Origin: Pseudorhodobacter wandonensis
GTDB lineage: Bacteria > Pseudomonadota > Alphaproteobacteria > Rhodobacterales > Rhodobacteraceae
DNA: 64,000 nucleotides
NCBI RefSeq assembly: GCF_001202035.1
Contig: NZ_LGHT01000041.1
Location: forward strand, 62,001 to 126,000
Direction of reading: 5' to 3'
Shown here: one piece after another, positions 37,404 to 46,853 of the stretch
Layout: each line of letters opens with the position of its first letter
Numbering within the stretch: position 1 is the stretch's first letter
Program-made: the position numbers and the translations under genes
The notes under the pieces: generated by a model
Seen by the model: only the letters and a program-made list of their open reading frames with translations
Databases searched by the model: none
Told to the model about the DNA's origin: nothing

Positions 37404-38768
37404 ATGACCGCGCTTCTTGCCGGGATAGACACTGATCACCTACGCCATTTCGCAACGCAAGAGGCGATGCGCTATAGCGTCGGCCGCCCCAACACCCAAC
37501 ACGCGCTGAACATGGGCGAAGGCGCGTTTTTGGCAGGCGTGCCAATGCATTGGATGCGCGATTGGCCGATCCCGTTTCCATTGCTGATCTCATCCGCCAA
37601 AGGGGCGAAGATCACCGATATTGACGGCTATGGCCTTGATGATTTCTGCCTTGGCGATACCGGCAGCCTGTTTGGCCATTCGCCCGCGCCCGTTGCCAAG
37701 GCGATTGCGCGGCAGGCACGGCACGGGCTGACCTATATGCTCCCCTCGCCCGAGGCGCTTGAGGCGGGGCGCCTGTTGACCAAGCGCTTTGGCAATTTCC
37801 GCTGGCAAATCGCGACAACCGCCTCCGATGCCAACCGCTGCGCCATTCGGGTGGCGCGCGAGGTGACGGGGCGGCCCAAGATTCTGGTGTTCAACGGCTG
37901 CTATCACGGAACAGTTGACGATGTGATGGTGGAACTGTCAGAGGGTGCGACGGTCACGCGCGCAGGCATGGTTGGCCAAGTGTCAAACCCCGCCGAACAT
38001 GCTGTGGTGGTGGAATTCAACGACCTTGCCGCATTGCAGGCGGCGCTGGCCACAGGGGATGTGGCGGCTGTACTGGCCGAACCGGTGATGACCAATTGCT
38101 GCATGGTTTTGCCGGATGCAGGCTTTTGGGCTGGCGTACGTGCGGCCTGTGACGCGGCGGGCACGCTGTTGATTATGGATGAAACGCATACCGTTTCCAG
38201 CGGTCTTGGCGGTTGGGCGCGCGGCAACGGGCTGGCGGCCGATCTGTTTGTGATTGGAAAAGCTGTGGCCGGCGGCGTGGCTTGTGCCGCTTGGGGGCTG
38301 GCCCCCGACGTGGCGCGGCGCTTTGCTGTGACCGAAGCAAAACGGGGGGCGGGGCATTCGGGTATGGGCACAACGCTATCCGGCAACCCGCTGCAATTTG
38401 CGGCCCTGCGGGCAAATTTGGCCGAGGTGATGACGGCGAAATCCTATGCCCATATGGAAAAGCTGGCCGCGCGGCTGGAGGCGGGTTTGGCCGCTGCAAT
38501 TACGGGCGCCGCTGCGCCGTGGCATGTGGTGCGCGTTGGTGCACGTGTGGAATTTATCTGCGCCCCCGGCCCGTTGCGCAATGGGTCCGAGGCGATGGCC
38601 GCACATTGTGCGCCGGTCGAACGCGCTGTGCATTTGGGATTGGTCAATCGCGGATGCCTGATAGCACCGTTTCACAACATGATGCTGGTCAGCCCTGCGA
38701 CGAAAAAGCGCCAGGTGGACAGGTTGGTTGGTGCCTTTGCCGAGGTATTGGGCGCGCTTTTTGAGTGA
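37404..38768 (+). CDS. Class III aminotransferase, glutamate-1-semialdehyde mutase-like
   Basis: A 454-residue PLP enzyme of the class III aminotransferase family. The domain has FCLGDTGSLFGHSPAPVAKAI, VFNGCYHGTVDDVMVEL and LIMDETHTVSSGLGGWARG (Asp for PLP N1), with the PLP Lys in VIGKAVAGGV. The overall layout resembles glutamate-1-semialdehyde aminomutase, but the neighbouring glutamine-synthetase-like and alpha-hydroxy-acid dehydrogenase genes suggest a catabolic or amine-conversion role rather than haem synthesis. The substrate is unknown. Confidence 0.8.
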   Translation: MTALLAGIDTDHLRHFATQEAMRYSVGRPNTQHALNMGEGAFLAGVPMHWMRDWPIPFPLLISSAKGAKITDIDGYGLDDFCLGDTGSLFGHSPAPVAKAIARQARHGLTYMLPSPEALEAGRLLTKRFGNFRWQIATTASDANRCAIRVAREVTGRPKILVFNGCYHGTVDDVMVELSEGATVTRAGMVGQVSNPAEHAVVVEFNDLAALQAALATGDVAAVLAEPVMTNCCMVLPDAGFWAGVRAACDAAGTLLIMDETHTVSSGLGGWARGNGLAADLFVIGKAVAGGVACAAWGLAPDVARRFAVTEAKRGAGHSGMGTTLSGNPLQFAALRANLAEVMTAKSYAHMEKLAARLEAGLAAAITGAAAPWHVVRVGARVEFICAPGPLRNGSEAMAAHCAPVERAVHLGLVNRGCLIAPFHNMMLVSPATKKRQVDRLVGAFAEVLGALFE

Positions 38769-38785
38769 CGGTTTTGTGGCCAGCG

Positions 38786-38834
38786 CAGGGGGGCTAGCCC
38801 CCCTGACCCCCCAAGGTATTTTGGCCAAGATGAA
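38786..38834. repeat. Perfect palindrome plus family A repeat
   Basis: A perfect 20-bp palindrome CAGGGGGGCTAGCCCCCCTG (38786-38805) is followed after eight bases by an inverted family A repeat (38814-38834). It lies between the aminotransferase stop and the next gene, the same hairpin-plus-repeat layout as at 12806-12854. Confidence 0.75.
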
Positions 38835-38870
38835 ATACGCAGATTCAGGTTTTGTTAAGGACGTAAGACG

Positions 38871-40262
38871 ATGAGCGAAGAGTTTAGCCCCTCGGGGTCA
38901 ACCGTGGCAGAAGCAGAAGCATTTTTGGCCGCCCACCCCGAGATCGAGGCGATCGATCTGGTGTTGCATGATGCCAACGGCATCGGGCGTGGCAAGATCA
39001 TTCGCCGTCATGAGTTGCTGGGCTTTTACAAATCGGGGCGGCACTTGCCGATTTCGATTATGGGTTTGGACATTTGCGGCGAGGATGTGCATGAAACCGG
39101 TCTGATTTGGGACCAAGGTGACGGCGATTTGCGGGCCTGGCCGGTGCCAGGCAGTTTGGTGCCTTTACATGGCACCAAACCCGCGCGGGCCGAGGTGTTC
39201 ATGTGCATGTATGATCTGGACGGGGTGGCAATGACCTCGGACCCGCGCCATGCGTTGCAGCGGCAAGTAGATGCCTTGGCCGCTGAAGGGTTGACGCCGG
39301 CGGGGGCGTTTGAGTTGGAATTTTTCCTGTTGGCCAATGATCGGGGTCCGGATGGCCGGGTGCAGCCTGCGCGCGATGTGTTGGACGGGCGGGCAAGCGC
39401 CAAGACCGAGGTCTATTCGGTAGATCACCTGCACGGCATGTTGCCTTTGTTTTCCGATATTTACGCGGGGGCCGCAGCAGCTGGCATCAAGGCCGAGACC
39501 ATGATTTCGGAATATGCGCCGGGGCAGTACGAGCTGACCTTGCATTACCGTGAGGATGTGATGCAGGCCGCCGATGACTTGATGCGTCTGAAACGCATTG
39601 TGCGGGCGCAGGCGCGTGCCCATGGTGTGACCGCCTGTTTCATGGCCAAACCGGTGCAGCAATATGCGGGCTCGGGCATGCATTTCCACGTGTCTATGCT
39701 GGACCAATCAGGCCGAAACGTGTTTGTCGAGGCCGAGGAGGGCGTGTGGTCGCCGACCATTCTGCACAGCATCGGCGGTTTGCGCACGACGATGGCAGAA
39801 TCGATGCTGGTTTTTGCGCCGCATGCCAATTCCTGGCGGCGGTTTGTCGGCCAATCCTATGCGCCGGTCAGCCCGTCTTGGGGGGTGAACAACCGCTCGG
39901 TCGCGTTGCGCATTCCGGCAGGTGACATCAAGGCGCGGCGGATCGAACACCGGCCGGCGGGTGTGGATGCCAACCCCTATCTGGTGGCGGCGACGGTTTT
40001 GGCCGGTATCCGCAAGGGGCTGGCGGAACGCGTGGATCCGGGGCCCGAGACCACCGGAAATGGTTATGCGGGCGCCGAGTCGGGCGAAATGCCTGTCGAT
40101 TGGCGGGGCGCGATTGAAGCCGCGCGCAACTCGGCGTTTTTGCGTGACGCTTTGGGCGAAGATATGCACCGCACCTTTGTCGCCATCAAAGCTGCCGAAT
40201 ACGCACGGGTAGCCGCGACGATTTCCGAGGTGGATTTCGATCTGTATCTGCATACGGTATAA
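38871..40262 (+). CDS. Glutamine synthetase family protein (gamma-glutamylamine synthetase-like)
   Basis: A 463-residue protein with the glutamine synthetase fold. The N-terminal domain has LVLHDANGIGRGKIIRRHEL. The catalytic domain has FELEFFLLAND, EYAPGQYELTLHYRED, GSGMHFHVSMLDQSG (ATP-binding His) and NNRSVALRIPAGD. It lacks the adenylylation Tyr loop of GlnA. The type resembles PuuA-like or GlnT-like enzymes that glutamylate amines. The class III aminotransferase before it would fit an amine-processing pathway, which is inference. The PLP gene and this one are about 100 bases apart. Confidence 0.88.
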   Translation: MSEEFSPSGSTVAEAEAFLAAHPEIEAIDLVLHDANGIGRGKIIRRHELLGFYKSGRHLPISIMGLDICGEDVHETGLIWDQGDGDLRAWPVPGSLVPLHGTKPARAEVFMCMYDLDGVAMTSDPRHALQRQVDALAAEGLTPAGAFELEFFLLANDRGPDGRVQPARDVLDGRASAKTEVYSVDHLHGMLPLFSDIYAGAAAAGIKAETMISEYAPGQYELTLHYREDVMQAADDLMRLKRIVRAQARAHGVTACFMAKPVQQYAGSGMHFHVSMLDQSGRNVFVEAEEGVWSPTILHSIGGLRTTMAESMLVFAPHANSWRRFVGQSYAPVSPSWGVNNRSVALRIPAGDIKARRIEHRPAGVDANPYLVAATVLAGIRKGLAERVDPGPETTGNGYAGAESGEMPVDWRGAIEAARNSAFLRDALGEDMHRTFVAIKAAEYARVAATISEVDFDLYLHTV

Positions 40263-40340
40263 TGCGGGGCACATCTCAACGATTGCAATGCAGCCTATAC
40301 ATTGGTAAGGAAACATTACCAGATAAGGGGAGAGACAGCC

Positions 40341-41507
40341 GTGCCCGTGATCACCTGCATTGATGACCTGAAGCGCCTGCACAAAAAGCGCACGCCCAAG
40401 ATGTTCTATGACTATGCCGAAAGCGGCAGCTATACCGAGCAGACCTTTCGCGAGAACTCTTCCGATTTTGCACAGTTGCGGCTGCGGCAAAAGGTGGCCG
40501 TCGATATGTCGGGGCGCAGCACCGAAAGCACGATGATTGGCGAAAAGGTCGCGATGCCCGTTGCGCTGGCGCCTGTGGGCCTGACCGGGATGCAGCACGC
40601 CGATGGCGAAATTTTGGCTGCCAAAGCGGCCGAGAAAATGGGCGTGCCTTTTACCCTTTCGACGATGAGCATTTGTTCCATCGAAGATGTCGCCGCGCAT
40701 ACGACCAAGCCGTTCTGGTTTCAGGTTTACACCCTGAAAGATGATGATTTCATGAACCGTTTGTTTGAGCGCGCACGCGCGGCGAATTGCTCGGCCATCG
40801 TGATTACGGTTGATCTGCAGATCATGGGCCAGCGGCATAAGGATTTGAAAAACGGCTTGTCTGCCCCGCCAAAACTGACGCCGCAATCTATCGCCAATAT
40901 GATGACAAAGGTGCCGTGGGGCCTTGAGATGCTGCAAACCAAGCGTCGGTTCTTTGGCAATATCGTCGGCCATGCCAAAGGCGTTTCCGACCCGTCGAGC
41001 CTGTCTTCGTGGACCGCCGAGGCCTTTGATGAAAGCCTTGATTGGAAGCGCATTGCCAAGTTCAAGGAAATGTGGGGCGGCAAGGTTATCCTAAAGGGTG
41101 TGATGGATGCCGAAGATGCCCGCAACGCGCTGTCGGTCGGTGCCGATGCAATTGTGGTGTCGAACCACGGCGGGCGGCAGCTGGATGGGGCGCTATCGTC
41201 GATCCGCGCGCTACCAAGCATCGTCGATGCTGTCGGAGACAAGATCGAGGTCCATATGGATAGCGGCATCCGGTCGGGCCAGGACGTGCTGAAGGCGCTG
41301 TCTTTGGGCGCCAAGGGCACCTATATCGGCCGCGCCTTTGTGAATGGCTTGGGCGCGATGGGCGAGGCTGGCGTGACCAAGGCGCTAGAGGTGATCCAGA
41401 AAGAGCTGATCACCACGATGGGCCTGTGCGGCGAACGCAGCATTGCCGACCTTGGCCGCCATAACCTGCTGATCCCAAAAGGCTTTGATGGCGACTGGGT
41501 CGAATAA
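40341..41507 (+). CDS. lldD: FMN-dependent alpha-hydroxy-acid dehydrogenase (L-lactate dehydrogenase-like)
   Basis: A 388-residue FMN enzyme with the TIM barrel of the L-lactate/mandelate dehydrogenase family. PVALAPVGLTGM holds FMN. AIVITVDLQIMGQRHKDLKNG is the phosphate region. The catalytic His and the substrate Arg are in SNHGGRQLDGA, and GIRSGQDVLKALSLGAKGTYIG completes the FMN site. The GTG at 40341 follows GGGGAGAG; a TTG at 40302 gives a longer but unsupported start. The substrate is not certain; lactate is the best guess. Separated by 78 bases from the GS-like gene. Confidence 0.85.
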   Translation: MPVITCIDDLKRLHKKRTPKMFYDYAESGSYTEQTFRENSSDFAQLRLRQKVAVDMSGRSTESTMIGEKVAMPVALAPVGLTGMQHADGEILAAKAAEKMGVPFTLSTMSICSIEDVAAHTTKPFWFQVYTLKDDDFMNRLFERARAANCSAIVITVDLQIMGQRHKDLKNGLSAPPKLTPQSIANMMTKVPWGLEMLQTKRRFFGNIVGHAKGVSDPSSLSSWTAEAFDESLDWKRIAKFKEMWGGKVILKGVMDAEDARNALSVGADAIVVSNHGGRQLDGALSSIRALPSIVDAVGDKIEVHMDSGIRSGQDVLKALSLGAKGTYIGRAFVNGLGAMGEAGVTKALEVIQKELITTMGLCGERSIADLGRHNLLIPKGFDGDWVE

Positions 41508-42659
41508 TCAGCGCTTCATCAAAGGTGCAAGCAGCACAACCGCCATTAACGCCACCGCTGCCGCACCAAAGGCTGCCCGCAAGCCAAACCCCGCCGCGAT
41601 AAACCCGATCAGCGGCGGGCCAAAGAAATAGCCGAAATACCCCAGCAATGTGGCCCGCGCGACAGCCCTCGCCCGCGCCTCGGGCCGCGCCAGTTGCCCT
41701 ACCAGCGTAAAGGCGGTCGGCGCCACCACGGACGCACCAATGCCCAACACGATAAACCCCGCATAGGCCATCGCAGGGTTTACCGCCGCCGCCGCAACCA
41801 GTGCCCCTACTGCCGCCAGCATTGCACCACCGGTCAGCAACCGCTGCGGGCTGACCCGCGCTATCACGCTTTGCCCCGCCAACCGCGCCACGGCCATGGT
41901 CAGCGCCATAGCCGCAGGACCGAATGAGCCTTGCGTGGGGCTGCCACCCAAGGTTTGCTCGATATGCAGCGCCGACCAGCTTTCAGCAGCATTCTCGGAC
42001 AGAAACGCGATCATCACAATCGCCCCGCCAATCACCGCCACCCGCCCCAGCGCCGCCTCGCCCAGCCCTTTTGGCTTGGCCAGCCCGTCAATCCGGCCGT
42101 CTGCCTCAAAGGACAACACGCCCAAAACCCCGGCAATCAGCGCCGCCGCCAGCATCACCTGCCCCGGCGGCAACCCTTGGCCGCGCAGGGCACCGCTAAA
42201 CAGCGCCGACACAGCATAGCCCAGCGAATAGGCGGCATGACACAGGTTCATCAGCGAATGCCCCCGCGCGTTTTCCATCGCCGCCACACGCGCATTCATC
42301 AGCACATCCAACGTGCCCGTCGCCGCGCCGCATAGCGCCATCGCCACAGCAAATGCCGCAAGCATAAAGCCACCAGCCAGCGACGCCTGCCCCGGCAAAG
42401 CAAAGGCCAACACCATAGCCAAACAGCCCAGCGGCAAAGCAAATCGCCCCAGCATCACCCCCGTCGCTGGCGCCACCAGCATCGCGAGCACGGCCGCAAC
42501 CGGCGCGCCCAGTATCAACAACCCCAGCGCCGCCTCATCCACGCCCAGCATGGCCTTGATATCGGGCAAAGTGGCGGCATAGCAGCCCCACACCACACCC
42601 ATTGCCGCAAAGGCTGCAAACGCAGGGCGGGCAACAACAAAGGTACTGGGAACAGACAT
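41508..42659 (-). CDS. MFS transporter
   Basis: A 383-residue membrane protein with about 12 hydrophobic helices and a major facilitator pattern (VVWGCYAATLPDIKAMLGVDE, LGRFALPLGCLAMVLAF). The layout is closest to MFS proteins of the YbjJ/small-molecule exporter type. The substrate is unknown. The ATG at 42659 begins the first helix cluster; upstream in-frame codons have no hydrophobic content. It converges on lldD, whose stop codon abuts its own. Confidence 0.85.
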   Translation of the reverse strand: MSVPSTFVVARPAFAAFAAMGVVWGCYAATLPDIKAMLGVDEAALGLLILGAPVAAVLAMLVAPATGVMLGRFALPLGCLAMVLAFALPGQASLAGGFMLAAFAVAMALCGAATGTLDVLMNARVAAMENARGHSLMNLCHAAYSLGYAVSALFSGALRGQGLPPGQVMLAAALIAGVLGVLSFEADGRIDGLAKPKGLGEAALGRVAVIGGAIVMIAFLSENAAESWSALHIEQTLGGSPTQGSFGPAAMALTMAVARLAGQSVIARVSPQRLLTGGAMLAAVGALVAAAAVNPAMAYAGFIVLGIGASVVAPTAFTLVGQLARPEARARAVARATLLGYFGYFFGPPLIGFIAAGFGLRAAFGAAAVALMAVVLLAPLMKR

Positions 42660-42845
42660 TTTACTCTCCAACCGGTCGGATCGGTGGTACAGATGAAGCA
42701 CTGGCGCAGCAAGGCCCGCTTTTTCTGCCGATTCCCCGCCGCAAAGGCCTTTTTCGCCTTTCCCCGCCAGTGATTCCCCGCTATAGCCCAGCGGTCGCGT
42801 CGCACACCCTTGGAGGGCGGCGGATTTAACATATGGAGAATTAAA

Positions 42846-43472
42846 ATGGCAAAAGAGATCCCGGATCTTGTAGCCGAGGTTCGCGCGGGGACAGGCAAGG
42901 GGGCCGCCCGCCAAGCTCGTCGTGATAACTTAGTACCAGCAGTGGTTTACGGTGGCGGTTCCGACCCTATCGCTTTGACCATGAAGTACAACTACCTGCT
43001 GAAGCATCTGAAGGCCGGCCGCTTCTTGTCGACCCTGTTCAACCTGAAGGTTGAGGGCGAAAAAGACGTGCGCGTTATCTGCCGCGGTGTTCAGCGCGAT
43101 GTTGTCAAAGACACCCCGCTGCATGTTGACTTCATGCGCCTGCGCGCCAACAGCCGCATTGACCTGTTTATTCACGTTGATTTCATCAACCATGAAAAAG
43201 CACCCGGTCTGAAAAAAGGCGGCACGCTGGTTATCGTTCGTAACGAAGTTGAACTGAACGTAAACGCAAGCGACATTCCGGATCACATCACTGTTGATCT
43301 GACCGGCCTGCAAGTTGGCGACGTTATCCACATCAAAGACGTGGATCTGCCAAAAGGCGCCAAGCCAACGATCGACCGTAACTTCGTTATCGGCAACATC
43401 TCGGCCCCATCGAGCCTGCGTTCCGCTGGTGATGACGAGACAGAGACCGAAGAAGACGCAACAGAAGAATAA
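42846..43472 (+). CDS. rplY: 50S ribosomal protein L25 / general stress protein Ctc
   Basis: A 208-residue L25 of the long (Ctc) type. The N-terminal 5S rRNA-binding part is [20 protein letters not shown], and the C-terminal domain is [20 protein letters not shown]. The last 20 residues are acidic ([13 protein letters not shown]), common in alphaproteobacterial L25. The start at 42846 lies after GGAGAATTAAA. It sits with pth, as in many bacteria, and ends at a strong terminator. Confidence 0.95.
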   Translation: MAKEIPDLVAEVRAGTGKGAARQARRDNLVPAVVYGGGSDPIALTMKYNYLLKHLKAGRFLSTLFNLKVEGEKDVRVICRGVQRDVVKDTPLHVDFMRLRANSRIDLFIHVDFINHEKAPGLKKGGTLVIVRNEVELNVNASDIPDHITVDLTGLQVGDVIHIKDVDLPKGAKPTIDRNFVIGNISAPSSLRSAGDDETETEEDATEE

Positions 43473-43495
43473 TCCACCCCCTTTGGGCGGATTTG

Positions 43496-43529
43496 AAAAC
43501 GCGGCGGCCCTTGGCTTGCCGCGTTTTTT
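43496..43529 (+). terminator. Terminator after rplY
   Basis: Inverted repeat AAAACGCGGC / GCCGCGTTTT (43496-43505, 43518-43527) with a 12-base loop and a TTTTTT run, about 25 bases past the rplY stop. Confidence 0.9.
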
Positions 43530-43586
43530 CATTTTGATGCGGGCGATTGGGTGCTATCCAATGGGCGCAAAGAAAGGCTGGCAGCG

Positions 43587-44303
43587 ATGAAACTGTTTGT
43601 AGGCTTGGGCAATCCGGGCGCGAAATACGCGGGCAACCGCCATAACATCGGCTTTATGGCGCTGGATCGTATCGCCGCCGATCACGGCTTTAGCCCTTGG
43701 AAAAAGGCGTTCAAAGGGCTGGTGGCTGAGGGGCGTTTGGGCAACGAGCGCGTGCTGCTGCTAAAACCCGAAACCTTTATGAACCTGTCAGGCGAATCCG
43801 TGCAGGCGGCAATGGCCTTCCACAAACTGCCCTTGACCGATGTAACCGTGCTACATGACGAGCTTGACCTCGCACCCGGCAAGCTGCGCCTGAAACAGGG
43901 CGGCGGCCATGCCGGGCATAATGGTTTGCGCTCCATCCACGCCCATCTGGGCGAGGCATATGGCCGCGTGCGGCTGGGCATTGGCCACCCCGGTCACAAA
44001 GACGCCGTGGCAGGCTATGTGCTGCATGATTTCGCCAAATCCGATGCCGATTGGCTGGATGACCTGCTGCGCGGTATTTCTGATGGCGCGGTCTTTCTGG
44101 CAGAAGGTGACGGCGCCAAATTTTCCAACGCCGTTGCCCTGCGTACAGCACCGCCCCGCGCCTCGACGGGTGCGGCCCGCCCCGCAGACGCGCCCAAAGC
44201 CGCAGCCCCAAAACCAAAGCCAGAGCCAAAGCCGGAACCAGAACCTGCGGCACCCGATACCCGCAACGCTTTGCAAAAGCTTGCTGACAAGTTTCGCACA
44301 TGA
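43587..44303 (+). CDS. pth: Peptidyl-tRNA hydrolase with a C-terminal extension
   Basis: A 238-residue enzyme that frees tRNA from peptidyl-tRNA. The catalytic His is in [13 protein letters not shown], and [18 protein letters not shown] with [15 protein letters not shown] completes the active site. The usual length is about 195; here about 45 extra residues follow, rich in Pro/Lys/Ala/Glu ([14 protein letters not shown]), ending in a helical QKLADKFRT. The start is at 43587. The stop overlaps the next start (ATGA). Confidence 0.95.
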   Translation: MKLFVGLGNPGAKYAGNRHNIGFMALDRIAADHGFSPWKKAFKGLVAEGRLGNERVLLLKPETFMNLSGESVQAAMAFHKLPLTDVTVLHDELDLAPGKLRLKQGGGHAGHNGLRSIHAHLGEAYGRVRLGIGHPGHKDAVAGYVLHDFAKSDADWLDDLLRGISDGAVFLAEGDGAKFSNAVALRTAPPRASTGAARPADAPKAAAPKPKPEPKPEPEPAAPDTRNALQKLADKFRT

Positions 44304-45349
44304 CACCTGTGCGCGACAGCTTTGTCGCACAAGCGCAGGCCTGCGAGTCGCTCGGTTCGCCGTTTACGGCCCGCATATTGCGGTTGCTGGCCGAGGGGTT
44401 AACCCATGGCAGCCCCGTTGCCGACCGCATTCTGGGCTGGCAAGGAGACCCTTCTTCGCGCGCCGATGCATTGGCTTTGCGCCTCGCAGGCGGGTTGCAT
44501 GCGCTGGCATTGCAAGGCCAACCCATTGCGCTGCACAGCTTTTACGCCAACCCCACCCGCTATACCGATATCGAGGCGATGGCGGTTTTACTCGATACGG
44601 TCGAGGCCGCGCCCGATACCCTGATGCACTGGCTCGACAGCCCGCCCCAAACCAATGAGGTCCGCCGCTCGGCCGTCCTGATCGCTGCGGGGCATTGGTT
44701 GGCCGCCAAGTTTGGCCTGCCGATGGTGCTGTCAGAGCTGGGCGCAAGCGCAGGGCTGAACCTGAATTGGGATCATTATGCGCTGGATATCGGCGAGACC
44801 TTTGGCCCGCCCGACAGCCCGCTACGCCTGACGCCCGAATGGCGCGGCCCCTTGCCACCCCACACCGCACCCCAAATCATCGAACGCCGCGCGGTTGATC
44901 TGAACCCGCTCTGTACCACCCACGACAGCCTGCGCATCCGGTCCTATATCTGGGCCGATCAACCCCATCGCATGGCGCTGACCCAAACGGCGATCAGCCT
45001 TGGCAAAGGCATTTCAGTCGAAAAGGGCGATGCGGTCGAATGGCTGGAAACCCGCCTGCGCAATCAAATGCCCAACTGCCTTCACCTGATTTACCACACC
45101 GTTGCCTGGCAATATTTCCCCGCCGCAACCCAGGCGCGCGGCGAGGCCGCCTTGCAAACCGCAGGCCAACGCGCCACCGCAACCGCCCCGCTTGCGCATC
45201 TGGCAATGGAAAGCGATGGCACCGACAGCGGGCCCGGCGCAGCATTGACCCTGCGCCTTTGGCCGGGAAATCAGGTTATCCCGCTGGGCCGCGTCGATTT
45301 TCATGGCCGCTGGGTGGATTGGCAGGCCCCGCATATTGGCGCAGCCTAG
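44300..45349 (+). CDS. DUF2332 family protein
   Basis: A 349-residue protein of the DUF2332 family. [20 protein letters not shown] and [13 protein letters not shown] open it, [20 protein letters not shown] lies in the centre, and [18 protein letters not shown] follows. The middle segment resembles a methyltransferase-like fold, but no catalytic role is established. It overlaps pth by four bases, so it is probably co-translated. Confidence 0.85.
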   Translation: MTPVRDSFVAQAQACESLGSPFTARILRLLAEGLTHGSPVADRILGWQGDPSSRADALALRLAGGLHALALQGQPIALHSFYANPTRYTDIEAMAVLLDTVEAAPDTLMHWLDSPPQTNEVRRSAVLIAAGHWLAAKFGLPMVLSELGASAGLNLNWDHYALDIGETFGPPDSPLRLTPEWRGPLPPHTAPQIIERRAVDLNPLCTTHDSLRIRSYIWADQPHRMALTQTAISLGKGISVEKGDAVEWLETRLRNQMPNCLHLIYHTVAWQYFPAATQARGEAALQTAGQRATATAPLAHLAMESDGTDSGPGAALTLRLWPGNQVIPLGRVDFHGRWVDWQAPHIGAA

Positions 45350-45449
45350 CGCCATAGCAGGCTTGCACAGGCAGCGAACCCGACGCAGACTATAACCTTG
45401 TATTCTTTCACAAAACCGCGGCACGATACCCCTAACGGAAAGGCACAAG

Positions 45450-45824
45450 ATGGCACCGAGAAAAGCAGAGTCAATCAACGTCCTCGGCAGCGCACTCGAA
45501 GGTTGCTCCACCGCGCCGCTGACAGGGTTTTTCCGCAACGGCTGCTGTGATACTGGCCCCGACGATCACGGCGCGCATACTGTCTGCGCCGTGATGACGG
45601 CCGAATTTCTGGCCTTTTCCAAATACTTGGGCAATGACTTGTCCACCCCGCGCCCCGAATTCGGCTTTGCCGGCCTGAAACCCGATGACCGCTGGTGCCT
45701 CTGCGCTGCCCGTTTTTTGCAGGCCCATGACGAAGGCGCCGCCCCGCAGGTAAACCTTGCCGCCACCCATATCCGCACTTTGGACATCGTGCCGCTGGAT
45801 ATTCTGCAAAGCTATTCGATATAG
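45450..45824 (+). CDS. DUF2237 family protein
   Basis: A 124-residue protein with the DUF2237 signature NVLGSALEGCSTAPLTGFFR, CCDTGPDDHGAHTVCAVMTA and GLKPDDRWCLCAARF. Several conserved Cys suggest metal or redox binding. The function is unknown. Preceded by GGAAAGG. No clear operon partner. Confidence 0.9.
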   Translation: MAPRKAESINVLGSALEGCSTAPLTGFFRNGCCDTGPDDHGAHTVCAVMTAEFLAFSKYLGNDLSTPRPEFGFAGLKPDDRWCLCAARFLQAHDEGAAPQVNLAATHIRTLDIVPLDILQSYSI

Positions 45825-45876
45825 CTGCGACAGCTTGGCACTTGCCGACCAGCCCATACAAAGCTAGGCCAATCAC

Positions 45877-46278
45877 ATGACCCTCGCCCGCTTTCCCATC
45901 ACGCCCGACCAGATCGACGAAGTCGTTGCCGGCTTTTACATGGCCGTGCGCAAGCACCCCAAACTCGGCCCAGTATTTGCCGCCCATGTCACCGACTGGC
46001 CCGCGCACGAAGCCAAGATCGCCCGCTTCTGGCGCAATGCGATTTTGTTTGAACGGGGCTATGACGGCAATCCGATGGCTGTGCATAGGGCGGCGGGCAA
46101 TGTCCGCCCCGGTATGTTTGACGATTGGCTGGCCCTGTTTGATACCGTGCTGGACCAACGCCTGCCCCCCGAAACCGCCGCGCAATGGTCTGCCCTTGCC
46201 CATCGCATCGGGCGCGGGCTGCGTATGGGGGTGGTCGAAGGCCTGACCCCGCAAGGCGCAGTCCCCAAACTAACATAA
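45877..46278 (+). CDS. Group III truncated haemoglobin
   Basis: A 133-residue globin of the group III type. The N-terminal part has ITPDQIDEVVAGFYMAVRKHP, and the segment VFAAHVTDWPAHEAKIARFWRN and RAAGNVRPGMF include the candidate proximal His. The length is typical of the roughly 130-residue group III class. These proteins bind O2 or NO and may protect against NO; the exact role is not established here. Preceded by a 52-base gap from the DUF2237 gene. Confidence 0.85.
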   Translation: MTLARFPITPDQIDEVVAGFYMAVRKHPKLGPVFAAHVTDWPAHEAKIARFWRNAILFERGYDGNPMAVHRAAGNVRPGMFDDWLALFDTVLDQRLPPETAAQWSALAHRIGRGLRMGVVEGLTPQGAVPKLT

Positions 46279-46349
46279 AGCCGCAACTCAAGGCGCTGAA
46301 AACAATCGCCTCAGCCCGCATCGGGCCAAAAAACGCAATGCGGAATACC

Positions 46350-46835
46350 TCAGCTACTGCCGCCCATCAGATCTTCGATAAACAAACTCAAAAGCTGCGG
46401 TCGGCCGGTAACACCGGCCTTACGGTAAATCGCGTTTGTTTGTGCCTTTACCGTACCTTCTGACGTACTGCGCAGCTTGGCAACTTCGGCAATCGACAAT
46501 CCCTTGATCGCAAAAAGCGCGACATCGCGCTCTGCGGCAGTCAGCCCCCACTCGGCAAAGCGTTCCTCGAGGATCACCATAAAAGCGCTGGATGCCCGCC
46601 GCAGCCCTTCAGCCGCCAAATTGCGCTCTTGGATCACACGGTACAAAACCATGGCCCCCAGCAATAGCCCAAGAATAAGCCCAACCGCCGCGCCAATCTC
46701 GATAAACTCTTGGAATTGCCAGTTGATCGGCCGGGTCTGCCATCCGAAAACCGACGAAACAATATCCCACACAAAGAACACAGCGCACAGGAACTGAACA
46801 AGCAAAATTGCAATGACAATGCTAAGGCGCGTCAT
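46350..46835 (-). CDS. Membrane-anchored LuxR-type HTH regulator
   Basis: A 161-residue protein with two N-terminal transmembrane helices (about residues 4-28 and 46-65) and a C-terminal LuxR/GerE helix-turn-helix: GLTAAERDVALFAIKGLSIA, EVAKLRSTSEGTVKAQTNAIYRKAGV. There is no receiver or autoinducer domain, so it would sense at the membrane and bind DNA on the cytoplasmic side. The two exported PepSY-like genes immediately upstream on the same strand may be its targets or its input, but that is inference from position. Confidence 0.85.
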   Translation of the reverse strand: MTRLSIVIAILLVQFLCAVFFVWDIVSSVFGWQTRPINWQFQEFIEIGAAVGLILGLLLGAMVLYRVIQERNLAAEGLRRASSAFMVILEERFAEWGLTAAERDVALFAIKGLSIAEVAKLRSTSEGTVKAQTNAIYRKAGVTGRPQLLSLFIEDLMGGSS

Positions 46836-46853
46836 GGGCTGGCCAATTGGTTT

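Noticed and set aside
40347-40354. GTGATCAC inside the lldD start region as another operator
   Set aside because: Only 8 of 10 bases match the palindrome, it is coding, and it has no partner 21 bp away.
44300-45349. DUF2332 protein as a defined methyltransferase
   Set aside because: The central motif only loosely resembles a SAM fold; I name the family, not a reaction.
46279-46349. Terminator between the globin and the LuxR-type genes
   Set aside because: GCCCG/CGGGC can pair, but the T-run lies on the wrong side for either gene.
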